Shown here piece after piece: positions 52,376-59,847 of a stretch of 64,000 nt of DNA; position 1 is the first letter of the stretch, and each line of letters starts with the position of its first letter. The DNA is from Streptomyces lichenis (lineage in GTDB: Bacteria > Actinomycetota > Actinomycetes > Streptomycetales > Streptomycetaceae): assembly GCF_023218175.1 (NCBI RefSeq), contig NZ_JALPTH010000033.1, positions 1 to 64,000 on the forward strand, in the 5' to 3' direction. The notes under the pieces are model-generated. The model was not told where the DNA came from, searched no databases, and was given only the letters and a program-made list of their open reading frames with translations. The translations under genes and the position numbers were made by a program.

Positions 52376-52672
52376 ATGAGCACCGCACTGACGTGGTTCA
52401 AGTCCAGCTACAGCGGCGACGAGGGCGGCCAGTGCCTCGAAGTCGCCTACGAGTGGTTCAAGTCCAGCTACAGCGGCAGCGAGGGTGGCCAGTGCCTCGA
52501 AGTCGCTTACGAATGGCAGAAGTCCAGCCACAGTGGCAGTGATGGCGGCCAGTGTGTCGAGGTGGCCGCGCATCCGGCCGCCGTGCATGTGCGGGACTCC
52601 AAGAACCCGTCGGGCCCGATGCTCACCGTCGAGCCCGCCACCTGGGCCGCGTTCACGCGCTCGGTGAGCTGA
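52376..52672 (+). CDS. DUF397 protein with a triplicated N-terminal motif
   Basis: A 98-residue DUF397 protein. The family motif W-x-K-S-S-x-S-G-x-x-G-G-Q-C-x-E-V occurs three times in tandem (starting at residues 7, 27 and 47) before a single copy of the second half, VHVRDSKNPSGPMLTVEP. Normal members have one. The repeats are 60 bp long and nearly identical in DNA. The ATG overlaps the restored stop of the upstream regulator frame (ATGA). Confidence 0.88.
   Translation: MSTALTWFKSSYSGDEGGQCLEVAYEWFKSSYSGSEGGQCLEVAYEWQKSSHSGSDGGQCVEVAAHPAAVHVRDSKNPSGPMLTVEPATWAAFTRSVS
52394..52573 (+). repeat. Three tandem 60-bp repeats in the DUF397 gene
   Basis: Units at 52394-52453, 52454-52513 and 52514-52573. 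Units 1 and 2 differ at few positions; unit 3 is more divergent. Each encodes one W-x-KSS-x-SG motif, and the 60-bp period keeps the frame. Confidence 0.9.
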
Positions 52673-52697
52673 GACAACGCCCGGGCCCCGCAGTGCG

Positions 52698-53192
52698 CTA
52701 CGCGCTGGTGGTCGAGCCCGGGCGGACGATCATCAGGATGGTGACGGCGACCCACAGCAGGTTGAACACGCCGGTCAGCATGGCGAGTCGGCCGGGGCCG
52801 CCGGTGGGGCCGGTGCCTTCCAGGGCGGCTTCCTGGGCCGGGAGGATCAGCACCCAGAGGATTGCCGCCGCGATGAAGGTGAGCGTGATCGAGGCGATCA
52901 GCCAGGGGCTGCCCAGGACTCCGAGGGCGCTCGCGGTGGCGAAGCCGAAGACGGGGACGGCCACGCCGACGCCGGTGTAGACGCGGCAGATGCGGTGGAG
53001 GAGGCGGAGGGTGGCGATGCGGTCGCCGGTCGCCGCCACGGGAGACTCGGCACCGGCCGGCGCGGGAGCCCCGGCCGCGTAGGCGGGGGACGTGCGGCGC
53101 AGCATCGCGGGGAACATGCTGGCGGCGACGGCGACCGGGCCGATCGCCAGGATGGCGGCCACCACGTGCAGGGAGAGCAGCAGCTTGGTCAT
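52698..53192 (-). CDS. DUF2269-like integral membrane protein
   Basis: A 164-residue protein with four hydrophobic segments: residues 3-25 (LLLSLHVVAAILAIGPVAVA), 72-95, 100-120 and 140-158. A conserved-looking His (LHVV) lies in the first helix, as in DUF2269 proteins. A Pro/Ala loop is between helices 1 and 2. Function unknown. Its ATG overlaps the preceding stop by ATGA; it is the downstream gene of a pair. Confidence 0.78.
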   Translation of the reverse strand: MTKLLLSLHVVAAILAIGPVAVAASMFPAMLRRTSPAYAAGAPAPAGAESPVAATGDRIATLRLLHRICRVYTGVGVAVPVFGFATASALGVLGSPWLIASITLTFIAAAILWVLILPAQEAALEGTGPTGGPGRLAMLTGVFNLLWVAVTILMIVRPGSTTSA

Positions 53193-53506
53193 GCGGCTAC
53201 TCCGATGCGGCGGGCGCCGGTCACCCGAGAGGCGGGCAGCCGCCCGGCCTTGGATGTGCCGGTCAGGGTGTCGCCGTCGACGGTGAGGTCGAAGACCAGG
53301 TTGAGGCGGAGGGGCCTGGTGACGGCCTGGTGCCAGGTGAGCCGGTCGCCGGTGCGGGCGAGGTCCCGCAGCGGGACGTCCTCGCCCGCGCCGGAGGCGG
53401 TGCCGGTGAGGGCGCCGTCCGCCTCCTGGAGGTGGACCACGGCGTGGATGGTGCCGAGGGGGGTGGCGATGGCCAGGTCCCACGTGCCGGTGACGGCGAC
53501 GGTCAT
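53189..53506 (-). CDS. Small beta-rich conserved protein
   Basis: A 105-residue protein of alternating strands (TGTWDLAIATPLGTIHAVVHL, TGTASGAGEDVPLRDL, FDLTVDGDTLTGTSKAGRL) with repeated hydrophobic-x-G-T-x-x-G-T patterns, resembling a small lipocalin-like or beta-clam barrel. No catalytic residues evident. Coupled by overlap to the membrane protein gene downstream; AAAGGA precedes the ATG region. Confidence 0.72.
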   Translation of the reverse strand: MTVAVTGTWDLAIATPLGTIHAVVHLQEADGALTGTASGAGEDVPLRDLARTGDRLTWHQAVTRPLRLNLVFDLTVDGDTLTGTSKAGRLPASRVTGARRIGVAA

Positions 53507-53533
53507 GGGGATGGTCCTTTGCTCGGAGGGGCG

Positions 53534-54229
53534 TCAGAGCGGCAGGGGGACGGGGCCGGTGGGGCGCCAGACGGTGCCTCGGCGCTCGTAGGCGAACAGT
53601 TCCTCCACCGCGTGGGCGATACGCGGCCCGAGCCGCCGTTCCAGCAGGTATAGGGCCAGGTCGAGACCGGAGGTCACCCCGGCGCCGGTGACCAGGTCGC
53701 CGTCGTCCACCACCCGGGCCGCCACGGCATGGGTGCCGGTGGCGTCCAGCAGGTCCATGCCCTGGTGGTGGGTGGTGGCGTGCCGTCCCTCGGTGAGGCC
53801 GGCCAGGGCCAGGACGGCCGAGCCGCCGCAGACGGTGGCCACCAACACCTCCGGGTTGGCCATCGCCGCCTTGAGCAGATCCGGCAGCGGGGTGGTGAGG
53901 GCGCGGCCGAGGAGTACGGGGATGGGTTCGCCGCTGGGTCGGGGGTCCGTACCGGCGGCGTCCGATTCGGCGATACGGCCCGAGGCGCCGGGGACCAGGA
54001 CGATCCCGGGGCGGTCGGGGTCGAGCACGGCCGTGGCGCGCAGGGGCAGCCCACCCGAACCGCTGACCACCTCGCGCGGGCCCTCGGCGGAGACGAGCTC
54101 CACGGTCAGCGCCCCGCCGGAGGCGATGGCGCCCGCGTGCAGCACCTCGAAGGGGGCGACGGCGTCGAGTGGGTCGAAGCCGTCGAACAGCACGATTTGA
54201 GCGGTGTCGGCGGGGGAGGTGGGCGGCAT
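53534..54229 (-). CDS. DJ-1/PfpI family protein
   Basis: A 231-residue protein of the DJ-1/PfpI (class I glutamine amidotransferase-like) superfamily. The nucleophile elbow is ATVCGGS, and GRHATTHHQGMDLLD follows as in the isonitrile-hydratase-like/ThiJ group. GPREVVSGSGG and GIVLVPGASG support the fold. Specific activity is unknown. GGGAG precedes the ATG by about 8 nt. It is divergent from the GlxA regulator, which shares the same fold in its N-terminal half. Confidence 0.9.
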   Translation of the reverse strand: MPPTSPADTAQIVLFDGFDPLDAVAPFEVLHAGAIASGGALTVELVSAEGPREVVSGSGGLPLRATAVLDPDRPGIVLVPGASGRIAESDAAGTDPRPSGEPIPVLLGRALTTPLPDLLKAAMANPEVLVATVCGGSAVLALAGLTEGRHATTHHQGMDLLDATGTHAVAARVVDDGDLVTGAGVTSGLDLALYLLERRLGPRIAHAVEELFAYERRGTVWRPTGPVPLPL

Positions 54230-54453
54230 GGGCAGGCTCCCGGGGTGGATGCGGTCGTGGGTGGGCCGATGCCGATCTGCCGGTGGCCCGCCCACGACCC
54301 TAGGCAGTGCGGGGACGCTCCCCCAGTGGCACTATCGACACTCTTCAACGGGATACGGCCATCGGCGCAGATGCTTGCGACACGGCTGGTGAGGGCGGGT
54401 GTGCGGCCGGAGAGGCGGTTGGCAGGGAGGGGGCGGCGGGGTACGTTCCCGCC

Positions 54454-55395
54454 ATGCACACCGTCGCCGTACTCGCCCTCGACCAGGTGCTCCCTTTCGA
54501 CCTCGCCACCCCCATCGACACCTTCTCGCGGACCCGGTTGCCGGACGGGCGGCCCGCGTACCGCATCCGGGTGTGCGCCGAGCGGCCCGAGGTGGACGCG
54601 GGGACCTTCGCGCTGCGGGCGCCGTACGGGCTGGAGGGGCTACGGGGTGCGGACACCGTGATCGTGCCGGGTACGGCCGTCGCGGACCAGCCGCCCTCGC
54701 CCGCCGTGCTGGAGGCGTTGCGGGCGGCGGCGGCCGAGGGGACGCGGATCGCGTCGATCTGCGTGGGCACCTTCGTACTGGCCCAGGCCGGGCTGCTGAA
54801 CGGGCTGCGGGCGACCACGCACTGGATCGCGGCCCCGCATCTGGCCGCCGCCCACCCGGAGATCGAGGTGGACGCGAATGTGCTCTACGTCGACAACGGG
54901 CAGGTGCTGACCTCGGCGGGGGCGGCGGCCGGGCTGGATCTGTGCCTGCACATGATCCGGCGGGACTACGGCTCGGCGGTGGCCGCCGACGCGGCCCGGC
55001 TCGCGGTGATGCCGCTGGAACGGGAGGGCGGGCAGGCCCAGTTCATCGTGCACGACCACACCCCGGCCGCCCCGCGCGGCTCGGCGCTGGAGCCGGTGCT
55101 GGACTGGCTGCGCGCCAACCTGGCCAGCGATCTGACGCTGGCGGAGATCGCCGCGTACGCCGGGATGAGCACCCGCACGCTGATGCGCCGCTTCCGGGAG
55201 CAGACCGGCACCACCCCGCTCCAGTGGCTGCACCGGGCCCGGGTGCGGCAGGCGCAGCACCTGCTGGAGACCACCGACCACTCGGTGGAGCGGATCGGCG
55301 GCCAGGTCGGCTTCGGCTCGGCGACGGCTTTCCGTGACCGGTTCAAGCGGACCACGGGGGTGAGCCCGCAGGCGTACCGCCGCACCTTCGGCTGA
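54454..55395 (+). CDS. GlxA-type AraC-family regulator
   Basis: A 313-residue regulator: a DJ-1/PfpI-like domain (residues 1-190; IASICVGTFVLAQAGLLNG keeps the Cys) fused to an AraC DNA-binding domain (about 210-313; LTLAEIAAYAGMSTRTLMRRF and VERIGGQVGFGSATAFRDRF). Members control catabolic genes in response to nitrogenous or carbon compounds. The divergent PfpI gene is the probable target. The ATG is placed at the beginning of the DJ-1 domain. Confidence 0.92.
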   Translation: MHTVAVLALDQVLPFDLATPIDTFSRTRLPDGRPAYRIRVCAERPEVDAGTFALRAPYGLEGLRGADTVIVPGTAVADQPPSPAVLEALRAAAAEGTRIASICVGTFVLAQAGLLNGLRATTHWIAAPHLAAAHPEIEVDANVLYVDNGQVLTSAGAAAGLDLCLHMIRRDYGSAVAADAARLAVMPLEREGGQAQFIVHDHTPAAPRGSALEPVLDWLRANLASDLTLAEIAAYAGMSTRTLMRRFREQTGTTPLQWLHRARVRQAQHLLETTDHSVERIGGQVGFGSATAFRDRFKRTTGVSPQAYRRTFG

Positions 55396-55412
55396 GGGGA
55401 GGGAACGGGACG

Positions 55413-55883
55413 TCAGGGGGTGGGGGGCGGGAGCAGGCCGTCGGCCACCAGGCCTGCCAGGACCGCCTCGCCGAGGGCATGCACGGCGGACTGCGGCCGG
55501 ACCATGACGGTGAACTCCTTGATCCGGGCGTCTCCACTTTCCCCGTCGAAGTGCAGCAGGTCGATGCCGTGGATCTGCTTGCCGCCCACGGTGGTGCGGA
55601 AGAGCAGTACGGCGGAGGGGGTCTCGGTCCCGTCGGTGCTGGTCTGCGCGGTGCCGGTGTGGTCGCCGATGTAGCGGAAGTCCTCGAAGAGGCGCAGCAG
55701 GACGCCGAACAGGCCCAGCACCATCGGCTTGCCCTCGAAGGGGCTGAACTTGACGGGGCTGTAGAGGCGGATGTCGTCGGTGAACAGGTCGTCCAGCGCG
55801 GCGAGGTCGCGGGTCTCGACCGCGTGGCGGAAGCGGTCTGCGGTGCCAGGGCGGTGGTGGTGTGCGGTGCTCGGGACGCTCAT
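55413..55883 (-). CDS. SnoaL/NTF2-like protein
   Basis: A 156-residue cone-fold protein: FRHAVETRDLAALDDLFTDDIRLYSPV (parts RDLAALDDLFTDD, RLYSPV) and GIDLLHFDGESGDARIKEFTVMVRP (part IKEFTVMVRP) are the usual SnoaL-like helix and strand blocks. It may be a small-molecule isomerase, hydratase or binding protein. It is divergent from padR across 117 bp that hold a perfect palindromic operator, so it is very probably PadR-controlled. Confidence 0.85.
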   Translation of the reverse strand: MSVPSTAHHHRPGTADRFRHAVETRDLAALDDLFTDDIRLYSPVKFSPFEGKPMVLGLFGVLLRLFEDFRYIGDHTGTAQTSTDGTETPSAVLLFRTTVGGKQIHGIDLLHFDGESGDARIKEFTVMVRPQSAVHALGEAVLAGLVADGLLPPPTP

Positions 55884-55899
55884 GGTGGCACTCCTGTCT

Positions 55900-55937
55900 G
55901 CTACTCATGGAGATGACTAGTCAGATTCATGAGTAGC
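55900..55937. promoter_or_regulatory. Concentric palindromic operator for the PadR regulator
   Basis: Outer arms GCTACTCATG and CATGAGTAGC (perfect, 10 bp) and the inner palindrome TGACTAGTCA are centred on the same point (between 55918 and 55919), separated by GAGA and GATT. The 38-bp element begins 16 bp upstream of the SnoaL-like start, in the intergenic region shared with padR. Confidence 0.75.
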
Positions 55938-56000
55938 GTGGTGGAGTGGGTGGGGGCAAGACCCTGGCGGGAAACGGCGGAGAGTGAGAGGAGGGGGCCG

Positions 56001-56570
56001 ATGGCGTTGCGACATGCGGTGCTGGCCGCGCTGCTCGGTGGCGAGCTCAGCGGCTACCAGCTGGCCAAGTCCTTCGACCTGGGTGTGGCCAACTTCTGGC
56101 ACGCCCAGCCGCAGCAGCTCTACGCGGAGCTCACCCGGCTGGAGCGGGACGGCCTGGTCAGCGGGCGGGAGGTCGTCCAGGAGGGCCGACCCAACAAGCG
56201 GGTCTTCCTTGTCACCGCCGAGGGGCTGGCGGAAGTGGAGCGGTTCACGGCCGCGTCCGCGAAGCCCTCCTTCGTGCGGGACGATCTGCTGGTGAAGGTG
56301 CAGGGAGCCGACCATGTGGACACCGGCCCCCTGATCGCCCAGCTCACCGAACGCGCCGACTTCGCCCAGGGCAAGATCGAGCTGTTCGAGGAGTTGCTGG
56401 AGCGGATGCGCGGCTCGCGCACCGAGGAGGAGTTCCTGCGGGACGGCGAGCCCGTCGGGCCCTATCTGACCTGTCTGCGCGGTCTGGCCTTCGAGCGGGG
56501 CAACCGCGACTGGTGCCGGACGGCCGTCACGGTGTTGAGGGAGAGGGCGGGCGCTCGCGGGGGGAGGTGA
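56001..56570 (+). CDS. PadR-family transcriptional regulator
   Basis: A 189-residue PadR regulator. The winged helix is at residues 4-80 (LRHAVLAALLGGELSGYQLAK, WHAQPQQLYAELTRLERDGLV, parts GGELSGYQLAK and AQPQQLYAELTRLE), with a C-terminal dimerisation helix domain of the vir_act_alpha_C type. ATG 56001 is chosen because GAGGAGGGGG lies about 6 nt upstream; an in-frame start at 55929 would run through the operator. Confidence 0.92.
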   Translation: MALRHAVLAALLGGELSGYQLAKSFDLGVANFWHAQPQQLYAELTRLERDGLVSGREVVQEGRPNKRVFLVTAEGLAEVERFTAASAKPSFVRDDLLVKVQGADHVDTGPLIAQLTERADFAQGKIELFEELLERMRGSRTEEEFLRDGEPVGPYLTCLRGLAFERGNRDWCRTAVTVLRERAGARGGR

Positions 56571-56812
56571 GCACCTGCGACCCCGGGACCCCCGGCAGTG
56601 CACCGTCGGCGGCCGGGCGTGAGCCGTCCGGCGGCCCCTCCCCCGTGCGGGTGAATCTGGTACGGCATGGGGCGCAGGGTGCCGGGTGAGGTCGGGGCTC
56701 GTGCGCAGGGTGAGCCGGTGACCCGGCCGGGCCCCGCGCCGGGCACCGAGTGCCGGGCCCGCCAGCCGGGTCCCGGCCCTCGGGCCGAGTCAACAGCCCC
56801 TGGAGCCCCACC

Positions 56813-58015
56813 GTGCCGCCGGTGATCACCGCCCGAACCCCGACCGTGCCCGCGTCCCGGCGGCCGCCCGGGCCCGGCGGGGAGCGGCGGCGGGGGCGGG
56901 CCGTGGGGGTGGCGCTCGGGTATGCCGCCCCGGCGCTCCTCGGCTATCTGGCGGTCCGGCTCTTCGGGCTGCTGGTGCTGGCCCGGTGGGCGCGGCTGAA
57001 GGGGCACGGGGTGTGGCCCGCGCTCGCCACCTCCTGGGACTCCCGCTGGTACCTGGACATCGCCGCCCATGGGTACACGGACCGGCTGGGGGTGGCGATG
57101 GATGCCAACAACCTGGCGTTCTTTCCGCTGTATCCGGCGCTGATCAGAGGGTTCGGGGCTGCCACGCCGGGGTCGGCGGCTTCGGTGGGGCTGGTGCTGG
57201 CGGGGTGCTGCTCGCTGGTCGCGGCCTGGGGGGTGTTCGCGGTCGGCGACCGGCTGCACGGGCGGCGTACGGGCACGGTGCTGGCGGTGCTGTGGGGCGC
57301 CCTGCCGGTGGGGGCCGTGCAGTGGATGGGGTACACCGAGTCGCTGTTCACGGCGCTGACGGCCTGGTCGCTGTACGCGGTGCTGGGCGGGAGGTGGGGC
57401 TGGGCGGCGGGCCTCGCGGTGGCCGCCGGGCTGACCCGGCCCACCGGGATCGCGCTCGCGGCGGCGGTGACGGCGGCCGGGCTGACGGCGGCGGTACGGG
57501 ACAGGGGCGGGGAGCGGAGAGAGGCGCTACTCGGGGCGCTGGCGGCGCCGCTGGGGTGGCTCGGGTATGTGGGGTGGGTCGGGGCGCGGCTGGGCCGCTG
57601 GGACGGCTACTTCGCGGTGCAGCGGCTCTGGCGCAACGAGTGGGACGGCGGCGCGGACACCCTGCGTGAGCTGCGGGAGCTGCTGGCCTACGACCGGACC
57701 CCGCAGCTGTTCCTGGTGGCGGTGTCGGCGGTGCTGGTGCTGTCCACGGGGCTGTACGCGCTCTGTGTGGCCGACCGGCAGCCGCCCGTCCTGCGGGTGT
57801 TCTGCGGGGTGCTGCTGCTGGTGGTGCTGGGCAGCGGCGGGGTGTACTTCCCGCGCGCCCGCTTCCTGCTGCCAGGCTTCCCGCTGCTGCTCCCGGTGGC
57901 CACCGCCCTGGCCCGGGCCCGGCCGGCGGTCACCGTGCTGGTGCTGACCGGTGCCGCCGCCTGCTCGGCCTGGCTGGGCGGTTACATGCTGCTGGTGTGG
58001 GCGGGACCGCCGTAA
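56813..58015 (+). CDS. PIG-V-like mannosyltransferase membrane protein
   Basis: A 400-residue polytopic membrane protein with about nine hydrophobic segments. After the first helix, LATSWDSRWYLDIAAHGY carries the Asp and Arg-Trp-Tyr of actinobacterial PIG-V-type mannosyltransferases, and NNLAFFPLYPALIR follows. It probably transfers a sugar from a polyprenyl-phosphate donor to an extracytoplasmic acceptor; the acceptor is unknown. GTG 56813 has TGGAG about 7 nt upstream. The preceding 240 bp holds nothing obvious. Confidence 0.85.
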   Translation: MPPVITARTPTVPASRRPPGPGGERRRGRAVGVALGYAAPALLGYLAVRLFGLLVLARWARLKGHGVWPALATSWDSRWYLDIAAHGYTDRLGVAMDANNLAFFPLYPALIRGFGAATPGSAASVGLVLAGCCSLVAAWGVFAVGDRLHGRRTGTVLAVLWGALPVGAVQWMGYTESLFTALTAWSLYAVLGGRWGWAAGLAVAAGLTRPTGIALAAAVTAAGLTAAVRDRGGERREALLGALAAPLGWLGYVGWVGARLGRWDGYFAVQRLWRNEWDGGADTLRELRELLAYDRTPQLFLVAVSAVLVLSTGLYALCVADRQPPVLRVFCGVLLLVVLGSGGVYFPRARFLLPGFPLLLPVATALARARPAVTVLVLTGAAACSAWLGGYMLLVWAGPP

Positions 58016-58040
58016 GCCGGTGGACCGGCGTACGGGCGGG

Positions 58041-58733
58041 TCAGCCGGTGGCGAGGAGGACCGCGAGGGCGACCGCGCCGACGACGGCCGGGGCGATCAC
58101 CTCGTATGCCCAGCGGACCACCGGCTCGCCCTTGGCGGTGGGGCGGATGGCGCCCTCCTCGGCCAGCCGGTTCAGGTCCTTCACGACCTGGTCGCCGGGG
58201 GCGTGGTGGGAGTCGGGGCCGGCGGAGGTGTGGTGGGCGGGGGTGGGGCGGGCGGAGCGGCGCAGGTCGGGGTCGGTGGCGGCCCCGGACTGGCGGCGCT
58301 CGGCGGCCTCGGCGCGGATCCGGCGGCGGTTGGCCTGCTTGCGCTTGCGCAGCGACACCGGGACGGCCCACAGCTGGTACACCGTGCCGCCGGTGCTCAC
58401 CGCCTCGGTGGAGTACCCGGCGCGGATCTCGGCCACCGAGGTCCAGGGCAGCACGATGGTGCGGAACGGGTTGCGTACGCGGAGCCGGTCGGCGCCCGCG
58501 AAGACGGCGGGCCGCAGGGTGAAGGCGATGACCAGGGGCACCACCAGCAGCAGCCCGGCCACCGCCACCCAGCGCACCCGCGCGCCGTCGCCGCGCAGCA
58601 GGGCGTCCCCGCCCAGCCAGAGCGCCAGCACCAGCAGCAGCACTCCGCCCGCGATGCCCATCGGCGAACGGTAGGCCCGGTCGGCGTACGTCGGCTCGCT
58701 GGGCTGCTCGGGGCTCGGGGTGGGGCTCGTCAT
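58041..58733 (-). CDS. PH-domain membrane protein
   Basis: A 230-residue protein with two N-terminal hydrophobic helices (about 24-45 and 52-72), a bacterial PH-like domain (LRVRNPFRTIVLPWTSVAEIRAGYSTEAV, part LPWTSVAEIRAGY), a polar linker and a C-terminal hydrophobic helix (AYEVIAPAVVGAVALAVLL). Function is unknown. CACAAT lies 7 nt before the ATG, so a leaderless start is possible. It converges on the mannosyltransferase gene. I recall a gene of this type next to deoC in S. coelicolor. Confidence 0.85.
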   Translation of the reverse strand: MTSPTPSPEQPSEPTYADRAYRSPMGIAGGVLLLVLALWLGGDALLRGDGARVRWVAVAGLLLVVPLVIAFTLRPAVFAGADRLRVRNPFRTIVLPWTSVAEIRAGYSTEAVSTGGTVYQLWAVPVSLRKRKQANRRRIRAEAAERRQSGAATDPDLRRSARPTPAHHTSAGPDSHHAPGDQVVKDLNRLAEEGAIRPTAKGEPVVRWAYEVIAPAVVGAVALAVLLATG

Positions 58734-58837
58734 GGGCCCGATTGTGCCTCACGCTCCCCGTACGCCCCCGGCGACCCGGGCAGGCGTCGGGCCGCCGGGC
58801 ACGCACCCGGGGCTGTACAGGCTGCTACGCGCGTAGA

Positions 58838-58843
58838 TATGCT
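58838..58843 (+). promoter_or_regulatory. Candidate -10 box of a leaderless deoC promoter
   Basis: TATGCT ends 6 nt before GTG 58850, with no Shine-Dalgarno. Confidence 0.5.
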
Positions 58844-58849
58844 GGTCTG

Positions 58850-59842
58850 GTGACCATGCCCTCCCCTCAGCTCTCGCCCCCGCCCGGGCAGGGTGGTGCC
58901 GCCACCCTCGCCGCGTTCGCCGACGTGACCGCGTCCGACAGCACCCTGCGCCGCTTCCTGCACGGGCTGCCGGGTGTGGACGCCGTCGGTCTGGAGGCGC
59001 GCGCCGCCTCGCTCGGAACCCGTTCGATCAAGACCACCGCCAAGGCGTACGCCATCGACCTGGCGATCTCGATGATCGACCTGACCACGCTGGAAGGAGC
59101 GGACACCCCGGGCAAGGTCCGGGCGCTCGCCGGCAAGGCGGTCAACCCCGACCCGACCGACCGCACCACCCCCCGTACCGCCGCGGTCTGCGTCTATCCG
59201 GACATGGTGGAGGCCGCCAAGGCCGCGCTCGGCGGGTCGGGCGTGAAGGTGGCCTCGGTGGCCACCGCCTTCCCGGCCGGGCGCGCGGCGCTCGACGTGA
59301 AGCTGGCCGACACCCGGGACGCGGTGGCCGCCGGGGCGGACGAGATCGACATGGTGATCGACCGCGGGGCGTTCCTCGCGGGTCACTACCTGAAGGTCTA
59401 CGAGGAGATCCGCGCCGTGAAGGAGGCGTCCGGCGCCGCCCGGCTGAAGGTGATCTTCGAGACCGGCGAGCTCTCCACGTACGACAACATCCGCCGCGCC
59501 TCCTGGCTCGGCATGATCGCCGGTGCGGACTTCATCAAGACCTCGACCGGCAAGGTCGCGGTCAACGCCACCCCGGCCAACACCCTGCTCATGCTGGAGG
59601 CGGTGCGCGACTTCCGCGCCCAGACCGGGGTGCAGGTGGGCGTGAAGCCGGCCGGCGGCATCCGCTCCACCAAGGACGCGGTGAAGTTCCTCGTCCTGGT
59701 CAACGAGACGGCCGGGCAGGACTGGCTGGACAACCACTGGTTCCGCTTCGGCGCCTCCAGCCTCCTCAACGATCTGCTGATGCAGCGGCAGAAGCTGGCC
59801 ACCGGACGTTACTCCGGTCCCGACTATGTGACGGTGGACTGA
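58850..59842 (+). CDS. deoC: Deoxyribose-phosphate aldolase DeoC
   Basis: A 330-residue class I aldolase that cleaves 2-deoxyribose-5-phosphate to acetaldehyde and glyceraldehyde-3-phosphate. The Schiff-base lysine is in FIKTSTGK and the proton-relay lysine in GVKPAGGI; EIDMVIDRG is the phosphate-side strand. The aldehyde dehydrogenase immediately downstream can oxidise the acetaldehyde. GTG 58850 is preceded by TATGCT rather than a ribosome site. First gene of a three-gene operon. Confidence 0.95.
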   Translation: MTMPSPQLSPPPGQGGAATLAAFADVTASDSTLRRFLHGLPGVDAVGLEARAASLGTRSIKTTAKAYAIDLAISMIDLTTLEGADTPGKVRALAGKAVNPDPTDRTTPRTAAVCVYPDMVEAAKAALGGSGVKVASVATAFPAGRAALDVKLADTRDAVAAGADEIDMVIDRGAFLAGHYLKVYEEIRAVKEASGAARLKVIFETGELSTYDNIRRASWLGMIAGADFIKTSTGKVAVNATPANTLLMLEAVRDFRAQTGVQVGVKPAGGIRSTKDAVKFLVLVNETAGQDWLDNHWFRFGASSLLNDLLMQRQKLATGRYSGPDYVTVD

Positions 59843-59847
59843 TCACC

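Noticed and set aside
55929..56000. Upstream start for PadR
   Set aside because: It would translate through the predicted operator and lacks a ribosome site; ATG 56001 has a strong Shine-Dalgarno and matches family starts.
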